Part shown: positions 1-5,403 of the stretch, piece by piece
How positions within the stretch are numbered: position 1 is the first letter of the stretch
Layout of the letters: each line of letters opens with the position of its first letter
Assembly: GCA_050247895.1 (NCBI GenBank)
Contig: JBFWTJ010000256.1
Span: 1-5,403, forward strand
Source of the DNA: CAVPEW01 sp050247895
GTDB taxonomy: Bacteria > Actinomycetota > Acidimicrobiia > Acidimicrobiales > VFJN01
Length of the DNA stretch: 5,403 nt
Reading direction: 5' to 3'
Notes under the pieces: generated by a model
Database searches by the model: none
What the model was told of the DNA's origin: nothing
Seen by the model: the letters and a program-made list of their open reading frames with translations, nothing else
Position numbers and translations under genes: made by a program

Positions 1-104
1 GGCGGGCCTCCCACGACCCGTCGGACCGAGGGCCGGGCTGGCGGGCGTGGGGGCCGGAGAAGGCGGTGGGCAGGCCTCCTGCGGGCCTGTCGGACCGGGG
101 GCCG
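1..104. repeat. Pair of imperfect direct repeats, each able to form a hairpin
   Basis: Bases 1-35 and 69-104 align as diverged direct repeats, both starting GGC(G/A)GGCCTCC and both containing GTCGGACCG(A/G)GGGCCG, with one inserted base in copy 2. Each copy can fold. In copy 1, bases 1-6 pair with 17-22. In copy 2, bases 69-76 pair with 84-91. The second pair is a G-T wobble in both copies, and the fourth pair is G4-C19 in copy 1 but A72-T88 in copy 2, a paired change that keeps the stem. This could be a small palindromic intergenic repeat or remnants of terminator-like hairpins from an upstream gene. No T-tract follows either stem. Copy 1 touches the window edge, so its true extent is unknown. 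Confidence 0.5.
30..53 (+). other. G-quadruplex-type motif
   Basis: Four G-runs on the + strand, at 30-32, 35-37, 43-45 and 49-53, are separated by loops of 2, 5 and 3 bases. This fits the usual G3+ with 1-7-base-loop pattern. It lies between the two repeat copies. Such motifs occur readily by chance in DNA this GC-rich, so function is uncertain. Confidence 0.35.
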
Positions 105-169
105 TCGCCGCTCGTGCCCGGCCGGGTCGCGGGGTCGGTGACGCGGTGGTGTTCGTCCGTTGTGGGGGG

Positions 170-179
170 TTGGCGCCAA
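170..179. promoter_or_regulatory. Perfect 10-bp palindrome, possible operator
   Basis: TTGGCGCCAA is a perfect inverted repeat with no spacer, located 14 bases before the candidate -35 element TCAAGT. A dimeric regulator bound here would sit just upstream of, or against, RNA polymerase. I do not recognise it as the site of a particular regulator family, and a 10-bp palindrome can arise by chance. Confidence 0.25.
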
Positions 180-193
180 GTTGTCCCTTGTGC

Positions 194-221
194 TCAAGTG
201 CGGGGGCGAACTGGACGATGT
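194..221 (+). promoter_or_regulatory. Candidate sigma-28 (FliA/WhiG-type) promoter
   Basis: TCAAGT at 194-199 resembles the TAAAGT-type -35 element of sigma-28 promoters. After a 14-base gap, GACGATGT at 214-221 matches 5 of 8 positions of the GCCGATAA -10 element. The consensus gap is about 13 bases, so spacing is one base long. Transcription would begin near 228, giving a leader of about 45 nt before the ATG at 273 with the 236-260 hairpin at its 5' end. The position before the first gene of the operon and the locally lower GC support a promoter somewhere here. The sigma factor assignment is tentative. Confidence 0.35.
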
Positions 222-235
222 GTTCGGCGAGATTC

Positions 236-260
236 CGGCCACTTCTGCGCGAAGTGGTCG
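236..260 (+). promoter_or_regulatory. Stem-loop in the 5' leader of the operon
   Basis: Bases 236-245 pair with 251-260 around the 5-base loop TGCGC. The inner seven pairs, CCACTTC against GAAGTGG, are perfect Watson-Crick. They are extended by a G-T wobble (238/258) and two more G-C pairs. The stem ends 12 nt before the ATG at 273, next to the weak purine-rich ribosome-binding stretch GAGATGG (260-266). It could modulate translation or protect the mRNA 5' end. As DNA, the 19-bp inverted repeat could instead be an operator. It is unlikely to be a terminator because no T-run follows. Confidence 0.5.
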
Positions 261-272
261 AGATGGGCGACG

Positions 273-2690
273 ATGGCCAAGAACGACGACTCGACCCCTG
301 ACGCACCCACGGGCCTCCACCGGCGACTCTCCGTGGTCCCCGCGGGCCAGGTCGAGCGCGTCGAGCTGGTCCGGCGGCGGGCCCGCGACGGCGAGGGACG
401 GGTCATCGACCTCACCTCCTCGGGGACCGGCCCCGTCGACCCCGCCCGGCTCCGCCACGCGGCACGACAGGTCGCCGCGGTCAAGGCGGACGAGCGCCGG
501 GCCGAGCTCGAGCGGCTCAAGGCCCACCTCCAGGAGGCGCTGGCCGGCCGGCAGGCCGCGATCGAGCGACGGGACGCGGCGGCCCGCCGCGTGGCCCAGC
601 TCTGCGAGGGCGCCGACTGGTGCGGGTCCATCGAGCAGGCCCTGCCCACCCGCCTGGCCGACATCGAGGCCGCCCGGTCCGAGCTCGAGGCCCGCCAGGC
701 CGAGCAGCGGGCCGCCTCGCACCGCCTGGCCCAGCTCCTCGACCAGCAGTCCAAGGTCGCGGCGGCCCGCGAGGAGGCCGAGCGTGAGCTCCAGGTCCTC
801 GAAGGCGTCCACCTCGACGAGTCGAGTGTCCGCCGGCAGGTCGAGGCGGCCAACGTCGCCGCCCGCGACGCGGTCGCGGCCCAGGCCGAGGCCCAGCTCC
901 AGCTCGAGTGGGCCGAGGCCCGCTGCGCCGACCTCGGCGCCCGGATCGACGGCGTGCTGGCCGAGCGGTTCGCGGTCGAGGCCACCCTCAACCAGCCCCT
1001 CGGCGACGTCACCGTCGTGCAGCGGGCGCTCGACCGGTTCGAGGACGCCGCGACCTTCGCCCACCGCGACCAGCGGGCCGAGCACCTCGTGGAGGCCATC
1101 CGCGCGGTCCAGGCCGACCTCGCCGTCGAGCTGTCCACCCGCCCTCCGGGCCCCTCGCCCGCCGAGCTGGAGGCCGCCCGGGTCGAGATGGTCACGGCGA
1201 TGGCCGAGCTCACCGAGGCCGAGGCGACGGCGCAGGCCGCCGCGCTGACCGCCGAGCAGCGGGCCGAGGTCGACCGCCTCCACGACGCCGTCCTGGAGGC
1301 GCAGGCCACCGGGTCGTCGGGTCGCAAGCGGCTCGAGGCGGCCATGGCGGCCGAAGCCGAGCACCTGGAGTCGCTGGGCTTCACCGCCTACCTCGAGGTC
1401 ATCCTCACCGGTGGGCGCCCGCCCGGTGCCAGCGAGGCCCGGGCCCGGGCCGAGCACGAGGCCAAGCTGGCCACCGACCGCCACCTGGCCCTGGTCGAGG
1501 CGGCCACGGTGTCGCCCAACCTCGAACGGCTGCTGGCCGAGCGCGACCGCCTGGTCGACGAGGCGGCCCGCATGCTCCGGGTCGACCCGGCCGATCGCAT
1601 CCTGGAGCTGCTCGAAGGCTTCCGGGCCGTGCCCTTCGAGCTGGTCGACGACCTCGCCGCCGCGCTCGAGGGGGTGGGGGTCCGACCCGTCGGCCAGCGC
1701 CTCGAGGACGCGGCCGGGGCGTGGCTCGGGGCCCAGGAGGCCCTGGCCGAGTCCCGCCGTGACGGCCTCGCCCGGCTGGGCGGCATCGACGAGCAACGGG
1801 CCCAGCTGGCGGCCGAGCTGGCCCAGGCCCAGGTCGAGCTGGCCCGGCGGGCCGAGGAGCTCCAGCACGCGGTCGAGGCCGAGACCTCCGCCCGGCGCAC
1901 GGTCCTGGCCCTGGAGGGCGAGCTGGTGGCCCGCGCCGGCGAGGACGACCGGCGCCTCAAGCGGGTCGCCGCGGCCGAGCAGCTCCGGAGCCAGGTCGAG
2001 GCGGTCGAGCGGGCCCTGGCCGCGTCGCAGGTCGAGGTCACCACCGCGGTCGACGCCGCCACCAGCCTCGCCACCGCGGCCGAGGCGGGCCTGGAGCGAG
2101 CCGAGGCCGAGCTGGCCGAGGTGAGGCGCCGGGTCCACGACCTGGTGGCCCTCCTGCCGCCCCCGCTGGCCCTGGACGTCGAGGCCGACGCACTGGAGCG
2201 GATCGACCGCCTCGGCGAGGGCCTGCGCGAGGTCAAGGAGAGCGGCGACGCCGAGCTGGCCGCGGCCGAGCAGGGGGTCGCCGATGCCGACGACGCCGTG
2301 GACGCCGCCTCCTCCGCGGTCAACGCCGCCCGTCTCGCCGTGTCGGGCGAGCCCACCGGCGACGACCTCGTCGCCGCCCTCGGCCAGCTCCTCGGCGCCG
2401 ACGTCGGCACGGGTCCGGTGCTGGTCGACGACCCCACCGTGGGCCAGCCCGCCGAGGCCCGCCAGCGCCTCCTGGAAGTGGTCCTCCAGGCCTCGGCCGA
2501 GGGGCCCGTCGTGCTGCTGACCGACGATCCCGAGATCCTCGGCTGGGCCATCGCGCTCCCGTCCTCCATGGGCGCCGTGGTGCCGGTCGACGTCCTGGTC
2601 GGGCACCTGGGCGCGGTCCCCGACCCCGAGCCCGCCGACCGCCGGGCCGCTCCCGCAGACGTGGGCTCGTCCGGCCCCGGCCCCGGCTGA
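273..2690 (+). CDS. SMC/Rad50-like coiled-coil protein with Walker B-like C-terminus and no Walker A
   Basis: This 805-residue cytoplasmic protein has no signal peptide or membrane segment. After a short N-terminal region it is mostly Ala/Glu/Arg-rich heptad sequence. Coiled coils run at about 55-110, 123-235, 298-366 and 487-625, with breaks at a Cys-x5-Cys loop (C111, C117), N240-G244 and R290-P294. A more globular insert spans about 367-486, beginning SLGFTAYLEVIL. After PPP at 629-631 and another helical stretch, the end of the protein contains VLVDDP (716-721) and VVLLTDDPEILGW (746-758). These resemble the Walker B and following strand of SMC, SbcC and YhaN-type ATPases. No GxxxxGK[S/T] Walker A is visible, so ATPase activity is doubtful. 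The ATG at 273 was chosen because upstream codons look non-coding. Its ribosome site is weak. Gene 2 follows after 15 bp, suggesting one operon. The biochemical role is unknown. A structural or scaffold function is inference. Confidence 0.85.
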   Translation: MAKNDDSTPDAPTGLHRRLSVVPAGQVERVELVRRRARDGEGRVIDLTSSGTGPVDPARLRHAARQVAAVKADERRAELERLKAHLQEALAGRQAAIERRDAAARRVAQLCEGADWCGSIEQALPTRLADIEAARSELEARQAEQRAASHRLAQLLDQQSKVAAAREEAERELQVLEGVHLDESSVRRQVEAANVAARDAVAAQAEAQLQLEWAEARCADLGARIDGVLAERFAVEATLNQPLGDVTVVQRALDRFEDAATFAHRDQRAEHLVEAIRAVQADLAVELSTRPPGPSPAELEAARVEMVTAMAELTEAEATAQAAALTAEQRAEVDRLHDAVLEAQATGSSGRKRLEAAMAAEAEHLESLGFTAYLEVILTGGRPPGASEARARAEHEAKLATDRHLALVEAATVSPNLERLLAERDRLVDEAARMLRVDPADRILELLEGFRAVPFELVDDLAAALEGVGVRPVGQRLEDAAGAWLGAQEALAESRRDGLARLGGIDEQRAQLAAELAQAQVELARRAEELQHAVEAETSARRTVLALEGELVARAGEDDRRLKRVAAAEQLRSQVEAVERALAASQVEVTTAVDAATSLATAAEAGLERAEAELAEVRRRVHDLVALLPPPLALDVEADALERIDRLGEGLREVKESGDAELAAAEQGVADADDAVDAASSAVNAARLAVSGEPTGDDLVAALGQLLGADVGTGPVLVDDPTVGQPAEARQRLLEVVLQASAEGPVVLLTDDPEILGWAIALPSSMGAVVPVDVLVGHLGAVPDPEPADRRAAPADVGSSGPGPG

Positions 2691-2695
2691 CGGAC

Positions 2696-2701
2696 AAGGA
2701 G
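2696..2701 (+). promoter_or_regulatory. Ribosome binding site fixing the GTG start of the kinase gene
   Basis: AAGGAG lies four bases before GTG at 2706 and inside the 15-bp gap after the stop codon of gene 1. It is the only strong Shine-Dalgarno sequence near the beginning of this frame. The next in-frame ATG, near 2874, would delete the first membrane segment and part of the sensor domain, so the GTG start is preferred. Confidence 0.8.
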
Positions 2702-2705
2702 AGCC

Positions 2706-5403
2706 GTGCTCCGCTTCGCCCGCATCCGCACCAAGCTCGCCCTGACGCTGGCCATCCCGCTGCTGGCCTTCCTCGGGGTCGCGGCCTACGAGGCCGTCTC
2801 GGCCACCAGCCGGGTGGGCGAGGTCCGCGACCAGACCGACCTGGCCCGGGCGTCCTTCGGGCCCAACAGCCTCATGGCCGCCATCCAGAACGAGCGCAAC
2901 CTCGCCGGGGTCACGATCATCGGCCTCGAGGGCGCCATCCAGCTCGACGCGGCCACCAACGACGAGGCCCGGGCCGCGACCGATGCGTCGTTGGACCAGC
3001 TCCGGACCGAGATCGACTCGGGGCCGGCCGACCTGCGCAGCGCGGTCGCCGACGCCTTCGAGGCGGCCGACGACCTCGACCGGCTGCGGGGCGCGGTCGT
3101 CGGCGGCGGCGGGCCCCGCGACCTGTCGTCGTACGCCACGGCCCTGGACGTGTTCGCCCAGTACAGCGTGATCTCCGAGGCCTTCCTGGATGCCACCTCG
3201 ACGCTGGCCACCCGCCTCGACGACGCCGAGCTGCGCAACGGCGTGGAGATCATCGACGCCAACGCCCGCCAGGTCGAGGCCGCGGCCGACGTGGTCCGCC
3301 TCGTCCTGCTGGCCCAGGTCAGCGGGACCGGCGACGACCCGGCGGCACGGGCCGAGGTCGGCCGCGCCGTGGCCCGGGCCAGGGCCTACGAGGACGAGAT
3401 GTACGCCAACATGGTCGGCATCTACGCGCCGGCCGCCGAGCACCGCTTCGACACCGGGTCCGAGACCGCCTTCATGGGCGAGGCCGACCGGTTCGTGGCC
3501 ACCGGCGAGGCCGACGTCGCGGTGATGCTGGCCGTGGTCAACAGCGCCCCGGAGGGGGAGGTGGCGATCGGCCCCTCGGACGCCGCGGCCGAGATCCTCG
3601 AGCGACGGGCCGGCGAGGTGCTGGACCGGGCCGAGGGCCGCCAGCGCCTGTTCGCCGGGCTGGCCGTGCTCGGCGTGCTGCTCGCCGCCCTCACGACCTG
3701 GTTGGTCAGCCGGTCGATCACCCGCCCGCTCGCCTCGCTGCGGGCCCAGGCCGAGGACATGGCCCGCGACCGCCTGCCCAAGGCGGTGCAGGAGATCTTC
3801 GACACGCCGCCCGGCGAGGACGTGAAGGTCCCGACGGTGGCGCCCATCGAGGTGGCCACCCGCGACGAGGTCAGCGAGGTGGCCGCCGCGCTGGGCACGG
3901 TCCAGGCCAGCGCCCTGGACCTGGCCGCGGAGCAGGCCGTGCTGCGCCGCAACATCGCCGACTCGTTCGTGAACCTCGGCCGCCGGAACCAGAACCTGCT
4001 CAACCGCCAGCTCGACTTCATCACCGAGCTGGAGCGCAACGAGGCCGACCCGGACTCGCTCGACGGGCTGTTCCGCTTGGACCACCTGGCCACCCGCATG
4101 CGCCGCAACGCCGAGTCGCTGCTGGTGCTGGCCGGCGTCGACCCGCCCCGCCAGTGGTCCGCGCCGGTGCTGGTCGCCGACGTGGTGCGGGCCGCCCTGG
4201 GCGAGGTCGAGGACTACCAGCGGGTCCAGATCCGCAACCTGGAGCCCGTCCACGTCGCCGGCAGCGCGGCCACCGACCTCGCCCACGCGCTGGCCGAGCT
4301 GCTCGAGAACGCCCTGGTGTTCTCCCCGCCCGAGCAGCCGGTCGAGGTGCGGGGCCGCCTCGGCGAGTCGGGCTACACCCTGGCGGTGAGCGACAACGGC
4401 CTGGGCATGTCACGTGAAGACCTGGACCGGGCCAACCGGCGGCTGCGGGGCGAGGAGTCCTTCACGGTGGCGCCGTCGCGCTACCTGGGCCACTACGTCG
4501 CCGGCCACCTGGCGGCCCGCCACGGCGTGGAGATCGAGCTCCAGGAGAACCCGGCCGGTGGCATCACGGCCCGGATCGACCTGCCCCCGACGGTGATCGA
4601 GGCGCCGGGCGCCCCGGCCGACCCGACCACGGCGCCGGCGCCGGGTGGGGGCGGAGCATCGGTGCCGGGGTCGGCCCCGGCCGCGGCGGCCGTCCCGCCC
4701 ACCTCGACCGTCCCGGCCCAGCCGTCCGGCGCGTCGCTGGCCGGGGCCGGATCGGGCCCGGCGATCGGTGGCCAGGCCGTCGCCCGGGACCTCGCGCCCT
4801 CCGCCGCCGGGGTCTCGTCGGCCGACGCGGGGCCGGGGGAGCGCAGCCCGTTCGGCTCCGACGTGGACGGCCTGCTCGCCTCGCTCGGCCATCCCCGGTC
4901 GGGGTCCTCGTCCGCGGGTGCGGCCTCCGGGCCGGGCGGCCCGGGCGTGGGCGACCTCGCCTCCACGTCGGGCCCCGGGTCGGGCGCGCGACCGTCCCTG
5001 CCGAACCGGCGCCCCGGGGCCGACCTGCCTGAGCGCCCGGACGTGCCGGCCGGGGCCCCTCGGGCCTTCGACGCCGGCCCGGCGGGCTCGGGCGAGCGGT
5101 CGTGGGCGCCCGACCGGCCCGCCCCGGGCCGCGACGGCACCGTCGGCGGACCGTGGGCTCCGCCGGTGCCGGGCGCGGGGCCGAGCTCCGGCGTCGTCCC
5201 GCCCTCGGCGCCTTCGCCGGGCGCCGGGCCCAGCCCCGACCTCGCGCCGTCACCCGCCCCTTCCGCACCTTCGTCGGCCGGGTGGCCGACGCCGGACGAC
5301 CGGTCGTCCGCGCCGCAGCGGATCGCCTCGTCCGCCTCGACGTTCGAGGCGCCGACCCGCCCCGCGGGGAACGGCGCTGCCGGGGCGGGCCCGAGCCCGA
5401 TCG
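2706..5403 (+). CDS. Conservon-type (CvnA-like) nitrate-sensor-like membrane histidine kinase, 3' end cut by the window
   Basis: This frame runs 899 codons without a stop to the window edge. Residues 11-28 form TM1 after a basic N-terminus. About 40-310 form an extracytoplasmic, mostly helical domain with QNER at 61-64, like the NIT (nitrate/nitrite-sensing) family. TM2 spans about 315-335, then HAMP from 337 (SITRPLASL) through about 400 with the usual actinobacterial insert. FVNLGRRNQ starts at 421. The likely phospho-acceptor is H460 in LDHLATRMRR. The GHKL ATPase domain has the N box ELLENA (N535), the G1 box DNGLGM (563-568) and the segment LGHYVAGHLAARHG, and ends near 627. This kinase should sense an external ligand and autophosphorylate, acting with roadblock/LC7, DUF742 and GTPase partners usually encoded next. 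No receiver domain or response regulator gene is in view. The real ligand is unproven. A disordered tail follows. Confidence 0.9.
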   Translation, partial: MLRFARIRTKLALTLAIPLLAFLGVAAYEAVSATSRVGEVRDQTDLARASFGPNSLMAAIQNERNLAGVTIIGLEGAIQLDAATNDEARAATDASLDQLRTEIDSGPADLRSAVADAFEAADDLDRLRGAVVGGGGPRDLSSYATALDVFAQYSVISEAFLDATSTLATRLDDAELRNGVEIIDANARQVEAAADVVRLVLLAQVSGTGDDPAARAEVGRAVARARAYEDEMYANMVGIYAPAAEHRFDTGSETAFMGEADRFVATGEADVAVMLAVVNSAPEGEVAIGPSDAAAEILERRAGEVLDRAEGRQRLFAGLAVLGVLLAALTTWLVSRSITRPLASLRAQAEDMARDRLPKAVQEIFDTPPGEDVKVPTVAPIEVATRDEVSEVAAALGTVQASALDLAAEQAVLRRNIADSFVNLGRRNQNLLNRQLDFITELERNEADPDSLDGLFRLDHLATRMRRNAESLLVLAGVDPPRQWSAPVLVADVVRAALGEVEDYQRVQIRNLEPVHVAGSAATDLAHALAELLENALVFSPPEQPVEVRGRLGESGYTLAVSDNGLGMSREDLDRANRRLRGEESFTVAPSRYLGHYVAGHLAARHGVEIELQENPAGGITARIDLPPTVIEAPGAPADPTTAPAPGGGGASVPGSAPAAAAVPPTSTVPAQPSGASLAGAGSGPAIGGQAVARDLAPSAAGVSSADAGPGERSPFGSDVDGLLASLGHPRSGSSSAGAASGPGGPGVGDLASTSGPGSGARPSLPNRRPGADLPERPDVPAGAPRAFDAGPAGSGERSWAPDRPAPGRDGTVGGPWAPPVPGAGPSSGVVPPSAPSPGAGPSPDLAPSPAPSAPSSAGWPTPDDRSSAPQRIASSASTFEAPTRPAGNGAAGAGPSPI
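4587..5403 (+). other. Low-complexity segment encoding the kinase's disordered Pro/Ala/Gly/Ser tail
   Basis: From about residue 628 to the window edge at 899, the kinase continues in frame as at least 272 residues dominated by Pro, Ala, Gly and Ser, with almost no predicted structure. Two short islands stand out. SPFGSDVDGLLASLG (714-728) has an amphipathic character. LPNRRPGADLPE (765-776) resembles the LPxRxPxAxL motifs I remember in the tails of conservon kinases. The reading frame is unbroken, so this is an extension rather than a frameshift artefact. Such tails may tether partner proteins, but that is inference. Confidence 0.75.

Larger units (their letters stand above)
1..272. other. 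Non-coding upstream region carrying repeats and regulatory candidates
   Basis: No convincing gene was found here. The frame of the first gene stays open back through this stretch, with a GTG at 66. The translated residues are rich in Cys and Trp, unlike the coiled-coil protein that follows. The codons between about 145 and 200 often end in T or A, whereas the genes in this window end almost always in G or C. The local drop in GC around 140-235 is typical of a promoter region. The stretch contains two repeat copies, a G-run motif, a palindrome, a candidate promoter and a leader hairpin, each listed separately. The left edge is cut, so the end of an upstream gene could lie just outside the window. 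Confidence 0.7.

Noticed and set aside
69..91. Hairpin as an intrinsic terminator of an upstream gene
   Set aside because: The 8-bp stem is plausible but no T-run follows, no upstream coding end is visible in the window, and a similar hairpin exists in the other repeat copy.
208..225. GAAC...GTTC inverted repeat as a LexA (SOS) box
   Set aside because: The half-sites are separated by 10 bases, while the actinobacterial SOS box needs GAAC-N4-GTTC.
66..272. N-terminal extension of the coiled-coil gene from GTG at 66
   Set aside because: The extra 69 residues are Cys/Trp-rich with low third-position GC. GGAGAAGG (56-63) lies only two bases from the GTG, too close for a normal ribosome site. 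The extension would also run through the promoter candidate and the leader hairpin.
603..623. Rad50-type zinc hook
   Set aside because: The cysteines are spaced by five residues instead of CxxC and lie near the N-terminus instead of the apex of the coiled coil.
194..1384. Long open frame on the minus strand, 396 codons
   Set aside because: It is antisense to the coiled-coil gene. Its Ser/Arg/Ala composition is the mirror of GC-rich Glu/Ala/Arg codons, and it resembles no domain.
1388..2755. Long open frame on the minus strand, 455 codons
   Set aside because: It is another antisense shadow of gene 1 that overlaps the intergenic gap and the kinase start. Low-complexity Ser/Arg/Ala translation shows no recognisable motif.
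4493..5268. Minus-strand frames opposite the kinase tail
   Set aside because: They are Pro/Arg-rich mirrors of low-complexity GC-rich DNA. The plus strand carries a continuous frame extending from clear kinase domains.

Overview
The window is very GC-rich DNA with GC-biased third codon positions and long spurious antisense reading frames. This points to a high-GC Actinomycetota genome. The style of the sensor kinase and its coiled-coil neighbour reminds me of Acidimicrobiia (Iamia/Aquihabitans-like), but the class is a guess from memory rather than a result.

Layout: bases 1-272 appear to be non-coding upstream DNA. They hold two diverged copies of a roughly 35-bp hairpin-forming repeat (1-35 and 69-104), a G-quadruplex-type G-run motif between them (30-53), a perfect 10-bp palindrome (170-179), a possible sigma-28-type promoter (194-221) and a 10-bp stem-loop (236-260) ending 12 nt before the first start codon. 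Two co-directional genes follow, separated by only 15 bp and probably forming one operon. Gene 1 (273-2690) encodes an 805-residue cytoplasmic coiled-coil protein. Its C-terminal end looks like the Walker B half of an SMC/Rad50-type ATPase, but it has no recognisable Walker A motif. Gene 2 (2706 to the window end, no stop reached) encodes a large membrane sensor histidine kinase of the actinobacterial 'conservon' (CvnA-like) type. It has TM1, an extracytoplasmic nitrate/nitrite-sensor (NIT)-like domain, TM2, HAMP, a phospho-acceptor His in a LDHLATRMRR motif, a GHKL ATPase domain, and a disordered Pro/Ala/Gly/Ser tail of at least 272 residues.

How they may work together: conservon kinases are usually followed by a roadblock/LC7 protein, a DUF742 protein and a small GTPase, so those genes are predicted just beyond the right edge. 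The most unusual point is the tight pairing of this kinase with an SMC-like but Walker A-less coiled-coil protein as the leading gene of the operon. The protein might be a structural or scaffold partner of a membrane signalling complex, but that is inference. The possible sigma-28 promoter would, if real, place the operon under motility- or development-type control. No RNA gene, mobile element, CRISPR array or convincing terminator was seen.
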